A stretch of 12,937 bases of DNA from DATDXN01 sp035289305 (GTDB lineage Bacteria > Patescibacteriota > Microgenomatia > UBA1406 > HO2-37-13b). The position numbers and the translations under genes are program-made. The stretch covers positions 1 to 12,937 of the forward strand of contig DATDXN010000009.1 of the NCBI GenBank assembly GCA_035289305.1, read 5' to 3'. The notes under the pieces were generated by a model. It did no database searches. It was not told where the DNA came from and was given only the letters and a program-made list of their open reading frames with translations. Positions 1 to 7,075 of this stretch are shown here, piece by piece. Every line of letters begins with the position of its first letter. The stretch's first letter is position 1.

Positions 1-689
1 CTTTCTGTAGTGATCCTGCAAATTATCAAGTGTGCTCAAGCTTCGGAGGTGCCACGGGACGGGAATTCAAAGGACCGGGAGGTTGTACCAGTGAGGAGTC
101 ATGTAAGGCATACTGCGAGAAAAACCCGAAAGATTGCGGCTTTGATAGGCGTGAGGAAATGACAAACTATAATCCTCAAGAAATGTGCAGCAAGACTCCA
201 AATTGTTCATGGTCTTCAGACGCCAATAGATGCGAGTGTAAAGGAAATTATCCGCCTCCACCCGGTGCTATAGATACTGCCTCCGCCGCAACAGAATGTA
301 CAAAATATCCGGGCTGTTCATGGACAGGTACGACTTGTCAGTGTGAGTCAAACCCACAGTCAGGACAGCTGCCAAATTACAGTCCCGAAGATCAAGCGCA
401 GCAATGCACAAAAAATGGTTGTCAGTGGACGAATAATACCTGTCAATGCTCGGGGGTCAATACTGTTCCTCCTGGTGGTGAATCTTCTCCGCCACCTGTG
501 GGCGACAATCAGCAAACCACAACGACCTCAAACCCGCCCGATCCTGCCACCGAGTGTGCGAGGCATCCCGGCTGTTCATGGACAGGAAGCATGTGTCAAT
601 GTTCATCTCCGGAAGTGCAGGGAGCTGAAACAGCTCGTCAAGGATCAAATTTCCTACAGTTTATCTTGGGTTTTTTCTTTGGTGAATGA
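1..689 (+). CDS. Cysteine-rich repeat protein, probably exported (5'-truncated)
   Basis: The frame is open to the left edge (first full codon at 3, reading FCSDPANYQVC), so the GTG at 30 is not the real start and the N-terminus lies outside. The visible part begins with a cysteine-rich block (GGCTSEESCKAYCEKNP, then CGF), a pattern I associate with predicted surface or secreted proteins of CPR bacteria. It is followed by four copies of a short module C-x5-6-C-x-W-x5-7-C-x-C, at nt 186-239, 294-344, 402-449 and 552-602. The modules are joined by Pro/Thr/Ser/Gly-rich linkers, and two of them share the core PGCSWTG. The last residues are hydrophobic (FLQFILGFFFGE). The regular, even cysteine spacing suggests disulfide-bonded mini-domains outside the cytoplasm, which is inference. 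No enzymatic motif is visible and the function is unknown. Confidence 0.75.
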   Translation, partial: FCSDPANYQVCSSFGGATGREFKGPGGCTSEESCKAYCEKNPKDCGFDRREEMTNYNPQEMCSKTPNCSWSSDANRCECKGNYPPPPGAIDTASAATECTKYPGCSWTGTTCQCESNPQSGQLPNYSPEDQAQQCTKNGCQWTNNTCQCSGVNTVPPGGESSPPPVGDNQQTTTTSNPPDPATECARHPGCSWTGSMCQCSSPEVQGAETARQGSNFLQFILGFFFGE

Positions 690-766
690 GGCACCGGTGT
701 TCTCCGTGCATAAAATAATATAGGTTTATATAGAATGGGTTGATTTTTTGAGATAGAAAATACCTA

Positions 767-795
767 TTGACTTTTATCTTTTTTCAGCGTATAAT
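767..795 (+). promoter_or_regulatory. Sigma-70-type promoter, leaderless start of the 804 gene
   Basis: TTGACT (767-772) and TATAAT (790-795) are separated by exactly 17 nt, which is close to an ideal housekeeping promoter. Only 8 nt lie between the -10 hexamer and the ATG at 804. The expected transcription start (about 802-804) therefore falls at or next to the start codon, and there is no room for a Shine-Dalgarno site. Confidence 0.8.
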
Positions 796-803
796 ATAGG
801 TCT

Positions 804-1466
804 ATGAAAGAAATAAACAGGAGAGAATTTTTAAAACGATCCGCAATGGCTTTAAGTGCCGTGACCATTGGATCAGCAGGTAGTATTCTTTTAGACAAGA
901 GATTAGACGGATGCGCACAGAAGGAAAAACAACCAATGAGCGCAAGAAACGCACAAAAGGTAGCTGCGCTGCTTCAAAATCCCGCCTATGAAGTTCCTCG
1001 TCAATACATCTCTAATCCAGAAATTATTACAGAGTATAGTGTTTCTCTTCCCTTGATGCTTGATAACATTCCCCACGAGGTAAGCATTCGTCTTTCTTGG
1101 TTGGGCGATCCCCAAGGGGGAAAAACTCGGATTTTAGCTGTTTCTCGGATTCCACAACAACATGACGCGGTAGGATACGAATTTGGAGATGTTGGTGCAG
1201 ACGGCATGAGAACTGATTCTTATGATCTTGCTTATGGGGTCTTTTCAGGAGAAACGAGCGATTCAGTATCTGTCGTGCGTATGCATCGGTCTTCAGCGTA
1301 CGGTCATCCAAACCACGACCAGTTCGTGCCAAATATTGAGAGAACATATGATCTACGTAGGGAAAATGAACTGGTACGGTACGGGCTTGATGAGGCATAT
1401 AATTACACACTGGCTGCGATTTGGGAAGCTCACTCCAGAGGTGAAATTCCATTCCCAAAGAAGTAA
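804..1466 (+). CDS. Hypothetical protein with Tat-like signal sequence
   Basis: This is a 220-aa protein I cannot assign to a family. Residues 6-11 are RREFLK, matching the twin-arginine export motif (R-R-x-F-L-K). A moderately hydrophobic stretch rich in Ala, Ser, Gly and Leu follows at about 14-30. No clean AxA cleavage site is visible, and Cys37 (LDGC) is a poor lipobox because charged residues precede it. The remainder (about 45-220) is soluble-looking and hydrophilic. It contains a beta-rich middle (SIRLSWLGDPQGG at 94-106, then TRILAVSRIP) and a His-containing segment (HRSSAYGHPNHDQF, 161-174), without a recognisable catalytic signature. The gene stands alone, transcribed from its own near-consensus promoter, and ends convergently with enolase, 71 nt away. 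Export via Tat is inferred from the motif alone; no tat genes are in the window. Confidence 0.7.
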   Translation: MKEINRREFLKRSAMALSAVTIGSAGSILLDKRLDGCAQKEKQPMSARNAQKVAALLQNPAYEVPRQYISNPEIITEYSVSLPLMLDNIPHEVSIRLSWLGDPQGGKTRILAVSRIPQQHDAVGYEFGDVGADGMRTDSYDLAYGVFSGETSDSVSVVRMHRSSAYGHPNHDQFVPNIERTYDLRRENELVRYGLDEAYNYTLAAIWEAHSRGEIPFPKK

Positions 1467-1537
1467 AAATTCACATTTCTGAAAGAAGATCAACCCTCCA
1501 CGTGAAACACGTAGACACCTTTGGAATAATGTATAAG

Positions 1538-2758
1538 TTATACAAATTCGCGTTTTTCGATCTCGATGAGTCTGTTGTATTTCACGAGGCGTTCAGAGCG
1601 CGACATAGAGCCTGCTTTCAAAAAATCTGCCCCGCAGGCGACTGCAAGGTCGCTGATGAAGCTATCTTCGGTTTCGCCAGAGCGATGAGAGATGATGGTC
1701 TTGAGTCGTGCGTCTTTGGTCATGCGGATAGCCTGGACTGTTTCAAAAACAGTACCGATTTGATTTGGCTTGATAAGTACCGCATTTGTCGCCTTCATTT
1801 CAATGCCTTTTTTGATGCGTGCGGGGTGGGTGGCATACAGATCGTCTCCAACGATCATCACTTTTCCACCTACCTGTTGAGTAAAAATGGCGAAAGCATT
1901 CCAGTCGTCTTCGGCAAAAGGATCTTCTATAGAAATAATGGAGTATTTTTGTATGAGATCAAGATAGTAATTATGCAATTCTTGAGACGTTCTTTTTTCA
2001 CCAGCATGTTGGAATCCGTATATACCATTGCGGTAAAGCTCCGACGCGGCGATGTCAAGGGCGCTGTCGCCATTATTGTTTTCCGCAAGATAGTTACATG
2101 CGGTTTCATCCGTAGGAAAGCGCGGTGAATAGCCTCCCTCATCTCCTACTAAAATTGATTGGTTTTCCTTCTGTAATCGCTCGCCCAGCAGGTGAAAAAA
2201 TTCCGATGCAGTCCGTACAGCTTCAGAAGGCGTGTTGATTTTCGGCACTATCATAAATTCCTGTATATCAAAATTCCAATGGGCATGTTTTCCTCCGTTT
2301 ATGATGTTGACCATCAAGCGGGGAAAAGAAGGTTTGATTGACGCAAAGTAATACTCATTGAGCGTTTTCCACAGTGGCTTTTTCTGATACAGAGAAAGCG
2401 CGCGACTTACCGCAAGAGAAACTGCCAAAATGGCATTTGCGCCAAGCCGATGTTTATTTTCAGTGCCGTCAAGATCAATCAAATTTTCATCAATTTCATC
2501 CAGTTTTTCGATAGAAATACCCTTAAGATGATTGTTAATTGTTCTATTTACATTGTTGATTGCTTTAATAACTCCTTTGCCATGGTAGCGTTTGGGATCG
2601 TTATCTCGAAGTTCCACTGCTTCGTATTTCCCGGTTGATGCGCCTGAAGGTACTGAAGCAGAAGCTACGTCGTCATTATCAAGTTCAACGTATGTTTTGA
2701 TCGTTGGATTTCCCCGTGAGTCAAGGATTTCAAGAGCGCAGACTTTCGTAATGTTCAT
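1538..2758 (-). CDS. eno: Enolase (2-phosphoglycerate dehydratase)
   Basis: Enolase is the glycolytic enzyme converting 2-phosphoglycerate to phosphoenolpyruvate in the cytoplasm. The diagnostic blocks occur in order: ILDSRGNPT (11-19), VPSGASTGKYEAVELRD (36-52), GANAILAVSLAVSRA (106-120), INGGKHA (153-159) with DIQEFMIVP (164-172), and GDEGG with Glu207. The Mg ligands are Asp235 (in ALD), Glu278 (IEDP) and Asp305 (GDD). The general base is Lys330 (LIKPNQ), and SHRSGETEDS (357-366) and SRSER (386-390) follow. At 406 aa it is shorter than the usual 415-430. Part of the difference is between GDEGG and the Mg-binding Asp, where the segment that normally contains a 'GYKPG'-like turn is compressed. 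All catalytic residues are retained, so it should be active. It is the last gene of the ftsH operon, starting 7 nt after the membrane-protein stop, with no visible Shine-Dalgarno site. Confidence 0.97.
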   Translation of the reverse strand: MNITKVCALEILDSRGNPTIKTYVELDNDDVASASVPSGASTGKYEAVELRDNDPKRYHGKGVIKAINNVNRTINNHLKGISIEKLDEIDENLIDLDGTENKHRLGANAILAVSLAVSRALSLYQKKPLWKTLNEYYFASIKPSFPRLMVNIINGGKHAHWNFDIQEFMIVPKINTPSEAVRTASEFFHLLGERLQKENQSILVGDEGGYSPRFPTDETACNYLAENNNGDSALDIAASELYRNGIYGFQHAGEKRTSQELHNYYLDLIQKYSIISIEDPFAEDDWNAFAIFTQQVGGKVMIVGDDLYATHPARIKKGIEMKATNAVLIKPNQIGTVFETVQAIRMTKDARLKTIISHRSGETEDSFISDLAVACGADFLKAGSMSRSERLVKYNRLIEIEKREFV

Positions 2759-2765
2759 ATACGGT

Positions 2766-3152
2766 TTATTCTACATGTTTTTTCTTTCTTTTCAAACCCA
2801 CAGTCAAGATGCCCACGTACACAAATCCCCACCCGATGAGATAAAAAAGCATGGGAAGAATTTCAGAGATGGTGAGATCAATGATTTTTTGCAGGCGGTA
2901 ATGAGGGGTTTGGGTGATAAATGATTTTATGGTTTGCTCCCGAAATGGGACGATAATGTGTTTATCGTATTCATACGAAAAAACGAGTATGGCAAAGCCC
3001 AGAAGCATCAAAATACTAAATCGTGTTGGTTTGATAAGCGAGATAATGATTGAAAGAAGCAAACCGCCCGCATAAGCAAACACAATATAATTATGCGTAA
3101 AAAACAAATAGAGCGTAATGACTGCGTTTTGTTTCAAATCAGGGCTTATCAT
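2766..3152 (-). CDS. Small membrane protein, three predicted TM helices
   Basis: This is a 128-aa protein of unknown function. Hydrophobic stretches at about 22-40, 45-60 and 97-120 look like three membrane helices. A charged loop of about 35 residues (61-96, rich in Lys, Arg, Glu and His) separates the second and third. The C-terminus is strongly basic (KRKKK, 121-125), suggesting a cytoplasmic C-terminus by the positive-inside rule. It is the third gene of the operon, with 7-nt gaps to both the exonuclease upstream and enolase downstream. It is therefore very likely expressed together with them, and its protein nature is supported by this spacing. I do not recognise a family, and no catalytic motif is visible. 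Confidence 0.75.
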   Translation of the reverse strand: MISPDLKQNAVITLYLFFTHNYIVFAYAGGLLLSIIISLIKPTRFSILMLLGFAILVFSYEYDKHIIVPFREQTIKSFITQTPHYRLQKIIDLTISEILPMLFYLIGWGFVYVGILTVGLKRKKKHVE

Positions 3153-3159
3153 GAATGTT

Positions 3160-4080
3160 TCAAAAAAGACCTAATTGTTCCTTCTCTTTTTGTGTATTTT
3201 TAGAGATGGCTGTTTTTTGGTCTTTTGCGAAAAATCGCTTGACTAAACTGTAAAATTCAAAACGCAGAAAAAAATCTTTTACCTTTTCATTATACTGCCT
3301 GAAGCGGCAATCCTCAAGAGAAAAGGGAAATTCGACATTTTGTACGATGTGGGCAAGTTCTTTTGAAAGGAGTATATGTTCTTTATCCTTCTCAAGTGTT
3401 TTTCTCACGCGTTGGTTTTTCACCTCCTGAAGATGTGTATATAAAGCATCGATACTCCCAAATTGTCCAATAAGAGAAGAAGCGGTCTTGGGACCGATTC
3501 CATACCCTCCCTTGTAATTATCTGCAGGGTCTCCCATGAGCGCTTTGATATCGGGAATTTGAGCGGGCGAGATATGAAATGTCTCTTGCACCTGTTTTAT
3601 ATCATATAGTTTTATTTCAGAGAGGCCTTTTTTGGGCGTGATGACAAACGTTGTATCGTTCACGAGTTGAAGGATGTCTTTATCGCCAGTGAAAATAAAA
3701 GTTTTGGTGTCCTCGGTTTTTATTTTTTTCGCTATCGTGCCGATCAAATCGTCAGCTTCATATCCTTCTTTTTCAAAATAGGGGATGTTGGCGCTTTTTA
3801 AGAATTCTCTGATAAGGGGAAATTGCGTCCTCATTTCTTCTTTGATGACAGGGCGTTGTATTTGGTACTGTATAAACATTTTCTTTCGAAATGTTGGAGC
3901 AGGCGTGTCAAAACATACCGCGACATAGACAGGCGAGGTCATTTCGATCGCTTTGGAGAGCATGGTGATGAAGCCATATACGGCGTTAGTTTGTACTCCT
4001 TCTTTCGTTTTAAATTCTGGTATCGCATGAAATGCGCGGTGGATCAGTGCGTTGCCATCAATAAGAAGCAGTGTTTTCAT
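3160..4080 (-). CDS. Stand-alone 5'-3' exonuclease (Pol I N-terminal / FEN-like), clamp-binding tail
   Basis: This 306-aa protein equals the 5' nuclease part of DNA polymerase I (PIN-like fold plus helix-3-turn-helix), with no polymerase domain behind it. The metal-ligand acidic residues are in place: LLIDGN with Asp8, FDTPAPTFR with Asp58, GYEADD with Glu108, Asp110 and Asp111, TGDKD with Asp133 and Asp135, and GDPADN with Asp184 and Asp187. GIGPKTA (194-200) is the H3TH DNA-binding element. Family knowledge: such enzymes remove RNA primers or flaps during lagging-strand maturation and repair. The last five residues are QLGLF (302-306), matching the bacterial sliding-clamp-binding pentapeptide (QLxLF), after a Lys/Glu-rich tail; recruitment to the clamp is inferred. 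Its ATG overlaps the ftsH stop (ATGA), indicating translational coupling. It ends in TGA, 7 nt before the membrane-protein gene. Confidence 0.93.
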   Translation of the reverse strand: MKTLLLIDGNALIHRAFHAIPEFKTKEGVQTNAVYGFITMLSKAIEMTSPVYVAVCFDTPAPTFRKKMFIQYQIQRPVIKEEMRTQFPLIREFLKSANIPYFEKEGYEADDLIGTIAKKIKTEDTKTFIFTGDKDILQLVNDTTFVITPKKGLSEIKLYDIKQVQETFHISPAQIPDIKALMGDPADNYKGGYGIGPKTASSLIGQFGSIDALYTHLQEVKNQRVRKTLEKDKEHILLSKELAHIVQNVEFPFSLEDCRFRQYNEKVKDFFLRFEFYSLVKRFFAKDQKTAISKNTQKEKEQLGLF

Positions 4081-5963
4081 GAGTTTTTTGCGCCCACTAT
4101 TTGTACAAATTCCTCATCGTCAAGGCTTTCTTTTTTGATGAGTTCTCCTGCGACTTTATCAAGAAGCGTTCTTTTTTCCACGATAATTTTTTTTGCCTTT
4201 TCATACCCCTCGTCTATGATCTTTTTCACTTCGACGTCAATTTTTGAGCGCATTGCCTCCGATAATGTATCCTCGCTCCAGTATCCCTTACCCCATTCAG
4301 TCACATCCATGGTTGGGCCAAGATTTATGGGCCCGAGCTCGCTCATGCCGTACTCCATCACCATGGCGCGGGCGATCTTTGTGGCTTGATCAAAGTCATT
4401 TGCTGCTCCGGTGGTGGTGTCGTTGAAGATCGCTTGTTCTGCGGCTCGTCCGCCCATCATAGAGATGATCATTTCAAGAAGATGCGTTTTGGTTTCATGT
4501 AATCTGTCGCGGCTAGGGGGAATTAATGTAAACCCCAAAGACATGCCGCGGGAGACAATGGAAATGCGATGCACCGGGTCCATCGTAAGTTGAAAATGGG
4601 TCACGATTGCGTGTCCTGCCTCGTGATAGGCAGTGATTTTTTTATCATAATCAGTCTGAAGTCGTTTTTTTTCAGGACCGAGTTTCACTTTCGTTGCTGC
4701 TTCCTCAATATCTTCCATAGAGATCTCTTTTTTAGACTGTCGAGCCGCAAAAATAGCCGCTTCATTAAGCATATTTTCAAGATCTGCCCCTGAAAATCCA
4801 ACCGTTCGTTTAGCTACTTTTTCCCATGAAACGTCAGAAGCAAAGGGTTTTCCTCGAGAATGGATAGTCAAAATAGCCTTTCTTCCTTCAAGATCAGGAA
4901 AATCAACCAGGATCCTGCGGTCAAAACGACCTGGGCGAAGGAGAGCTGGATCAAGAAGATCTCCCCGGTTGGTTGCGGCAATCACAATAACCCGCTCATT
5001 GGGATTAAATCCATCCATCTCAACTAAAATTTGATTTAAGGTTTGTTCCCGTTCATCATGCCCAGAGATTGCTCCCCCGACAGATCGTGCCCTTCCTATA
5101 GCATCTATTTCATCAATAAAGATGATGGAAGGAGCGTTTTTCTTCGCTGTTGCAAAAAGATCGCGCGCGCGTGCAGCGCCGATCCCGACGAGCATTTCCA
5201 TAAATTCAGAGCCGGCAATTGAAAAAAACGGCACATTGCCTTCTCCTGCCACCGCTTTTGCCAGAAGTGTTTTGCCACATCCTGATGGGCCAACAAGTAT
5301 AATTCCCTTGGGTGTTCGCGCTCCCAGTTTGCTGTATTTCTCCGGATGTTTGAGAAAATCCACGACTTCCTCAAGTTCTTTTTTTGCCTCATCTACACCT
5401 GCAACATCTGCGAAGGTCATCCGCGTCATTTGGCGTGAGTATTTTTTCGCTCGCGATTGGCCAAAAGAAAATACAGAGTCCTGTGCGCCACGTGCTTGTT
5501 TGAAAAGGAAGATAAAAAATCCGATCATCAGAAGAGTAGGGATGACATTTATCAGAAAGTTAAAAATAGCCGATCCTCCCTCGGTATCTTTAATGGTGAT
5601 ATCTATTTTTGTCATGTCAACGCCAGAGTCCTGAAGGGTCTTCACAAAACTTTCTCCTTCTTCCTTAGTGGTCGTTGCCTTTTCAGTTTCAGAATAATGG
5701 AGGATGATTTTATTGCCAATTATATCGATCTTTTTGACTTTGTTTTCTTTAATGTCTGTGATGGCTTGTGTCATTGACTTTGAAGGGAATAGTCTGCTGA
5801 CATCTCTAAACGAAAAATAGATGGAGAATAAAAAAAAGACCACAAAAAGGATAATAAAGATATTTTTGATATTGAATTCGAACTTAAATTCTGCAACTTT
5901 CTTTACTTTTCTATTATGCGTTCGTTGGTTTCTTTGGACAGGAATTTTATCAGCATTTTCCAT
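4077..5963 (-). CDS. ftsH: ATP-dependent zinc metalloprotease FtsH
   Basis: FtsH is the membrane-anchored AAA+ protease that extracts and degrades membrane and unstable cytosolic proteins. With the ATG at 5963 the protein has 628 aa. It has a basic N-terminus, TM1 (about 33-51), an extracytoplasmic domain and TM2 (about 134-156). The AAA module contains Walker A GPSGCGKT (225-232, against the usual GPPGTGKT), pore loop FMEM (254-257), Walker B IIFIDEID (280-287) and second region of homology (TNRGDLLDPALLRPGRFDRR). The M41 protease has zinc motif HEAGH (447-451) and the downstream Asp in GAANDFDQAT (about 523). A GTG at 5972 would add three residues. It lies between the -10 box and the expected transcript start, so I prefer the ATG. 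It is the first gene of the ftsH-exonuclease-membrane protein-eno operon. Confidence 0.97.
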   Translation of the reverse strand: MENADKIPVQRNQRTHNRKVKKVAEFKFEFNIKNIFIILFVVFFLFSIYFSFRDVSRLFPSKSMTQAITDIKENKVKKIDIIGNKIILHYSETEKATTTKEEGESFVKTLQDSGVDMTKIDITIKDTEGGSAIFNFLINVIPTLLMIGFFIFLFKQARGAQDSVFSFGQSRAKKYSRQMTRMTFADVAGVDEAKKELEEVVDFLKHPEKYSKLGARTPKGIILVGPSGCGKTLLAKAVAGEGNVPFFSIAGSEFMEMLVGIGAARARDLFATAKKNAPSIIFIDEIDAIGRARSVGGAISGHDEREQTLNQILVEMDGFNPNERVIVIAATNRGDLLDPALLRPGRFDRRILVDFPDLEGRKAILTIHSRGKPFASDVSWEKVAKRTVGFSGADLENMLNEAAIFAARQSKKEISMEDIEEAATKVKLGPEKKRLQTDYDKKITAYHEAGHAIVTHFQLTMDPVHRISIVSRGMSLGFTLIPPSRDRLHETKTHLLEMIISMMGGRAAEQAIFNDTTTGAANDFDQATKIARAMVMEYGMSELGPINLGPTMDVTEWGKGYWSEDTLSEAMRSKIDVEVKKIIDEGYEKAKKIIVEKRTLLDKVAGELIKKESLDDEEFVQIVGAKNS

Positions 5964-5973
5964 ACATCTCACT

Positions 5974-5982
5974 ATTATACCA
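5974..5982 (-). promoter_or_regulatory. Extended -10 promoter of ftsH operon
   Basis: On the minus strand, TGGTATAAT (5982 down to 5974) is a perfect extended -10 element (TGnTATAAT). No good -35 is seen at 16-18 nt upstream. Only 10 nt separate it from the ATG at 5963, so the leader would be about 3-5 nt. This placement is what decides the ftsH start codon. Confidence 0.75.
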
Positions 5983-5988
5983 GCTTTT

Positions 5989-5997
5989 TGATAAAAT
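5989..5997 (+). promoter_or_regulatory. Extended -10 promoter of tsaC-tsaE/tsaD
   Basis: TGATAAAAT (5989-5997) is an extended -10 with five of six matches to TATAAT and no clear -35. Ten nt separate it from the ATG at 6008, again implying an almost leaderless transcript. It lies back to back with the ftsH promoter; the two -10 hexamers are 12 nt apart (5980-5991). Confidence 0.6.
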
Positions 5998-6007
5998 TAA
6001 TAGCCGT

Positions 6008-7075
6008 ATGAGAATTATCAAACTAGATCAAACTATTTTTGAGAAAGTCTTAGATGATGTTGTGCAGGTCATACGACATGGAGGATTGGTGGTTGCTCCC
6101 ACTGATACAGTGTATGGTCTGTGTGCGGCCGCGACTGATGAAAAAACCGTTAAAAAAGTTATCGCATTCAAACGAAGACCAATTGGTAAAGCAATTTCTG
6201 TATTTGTGCAAAATCTTGAAGATGCCAGACGATATGTGGATATAGGAAGACGTGAAGAAACTATATTACAAAGACTGTTTCCGGGCCCATTCACTGCTGT
6301 TTTACCATCAAAAAGAAACGCATGTCATCTCCTTTTATCCGAAAAACATACGCTTGGCATACGTATACCTCGGCATGATTTTATCACTGCTCTTGTTCAA
6401 AAGGTGAAAATTCCCATCACCGCAACATCTGCAAATCTGTCAGGAGACTCGCCGCATTATTCTATTGAAGCGCTCATACGCACGCTTTCTCCCGCCAAAA
6501 GAGCATTGATTGACCTCGTGATAGACGCGGGAAAACTGCCCAAAAACAAGCCCTCAACAGTTATTGATTTGACAGGTGAAGATATCAAGGTAGTACGCCA
6601 TGGCGATAGGACGGCACATGTATACACCTCAAAAAGCCCAGTAGATACGAAAAAAATTGCACAATCTCTTCTTGCTCATTATAAAAATCAAGCTAGTAAG
6701 AAACCCCTGGTATTTCTCATAGAGGGAGAACTTGGAGTAGGTAAAACGGTTTTTGTAAAGGCTATGGGAGAGGCTCTTGAGGTAAGAAATATAGTCTCTC
6801 CTACATATGTTATTTATTACGAATATGATACAAAAGATCAGTTGATAAAACACCTATATCACTTTGATTTATACAAAATAACAGAACATGAAGAATTCAA
6901 ACAACTCAAAATAGAGCGATTGCTTACCCCCCATGCGCTTTTTTGTATTGAGTGGGGAGAGAAAAGTGCACCTATTGTTGATTGTCTGCGCACACATGCC
7001 AACGTCGTGTACATTGTCATGACATACACAGGAGAGCGTTCCCGCAGAATAGAAGTTTTTGAAAATACTATATGA
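6008..7075 (+). CDS. TsaC-TsaE fusion: threonylcarbamoyl-AMP synthase plus t6A ATPase
   Basis: One 355-aa reading frame carries two enzymes of tRNA t6A synthesis. Residues 1 to about 200 are a YrdC/Sua5/TsaC domain, which makes threonylcarbamoyl-AMP from Thr, bicarbonate and ATP. Its motifs are APTDTVYGL (30-38), KRRPIGKAISV (55-65), FPGPFTAVLP (91-100), GIRIPRHDF (117-125), TSANLSG (140-146) and PSTVIDLTG (182-190). Residues from about 207 to 355 are TsaE (YjeE), the P-loop ATPase that acts with TsaD. Its motifs are Walker A GELGVGKT (240-247), SPTYVIYYEYD (264-274), YHFDLYK (284-290) and EWGE (315-318). Both parts are complete, with a short linker and no internal stop. The stop overlaps the tsaD start, so all three activities are made together. 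Symbols tsaC and tsaE apply to the halves. Confidence 0.93.
   Translation: MRIIKLDQTIFEKVLDDVVQVIRHGGLVVAPTDTVYGLCAAATDEKTVKKVIAFKRRPIGKAISVFVQNLEDARRYVDIGRREETILQRLFPGPFTAVLPSKRNACHLLLSEKHTLGIRIPRHDFITALVQKVKIPITATSANLSGDSPHYSIEALIRTLSPAKRALIDLVIDAGKLPKNKPSTVIDLTGEDIKVVRHGDRTAHVYTSKSPVDTKKIAQSLLAHYKNQASKKPLVFLIEGELGVGKTVFVKAMGEALEVRNIVSPTYVIYYEYDTKDQLIKHLYHFDLYKITEHEEFKQLKIERLLTPHALFCIEWGEKSAPIVDCLRTHANVVYIVMTYTGERSRRIEVFENTI

Noticed and set aside
691..709. Possible terminator hairpin after the cysteine-rich gene
   Set aside because: The six-pair stem needs a bulged C and is followed by ATAAAATAAT rather than a T-run; too weak to call.
1027..1458. 143-codon open frame on the minus strand opposite the 804-1466 gene
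   Set aside because: The plus-strand gene has a near-consensus promoter and a coherent N-terminal signal motif; the antisense frame has neither and reads as low-quality sequence.
1500..1514. ACGTG-AAA-CACGT inverted repeat between the convergent 804 gene and eno
   Set aside because: A five-base stem with a three-base loop and no T-run on either side is likely chance; no operator role can be supported.
1502..2128. 208-codon open frame on the plus strand
   Set aside because: It lies wholly opposite the enolase gene, whose product has all family motifs; the plus-strand translation has no recognisable features.
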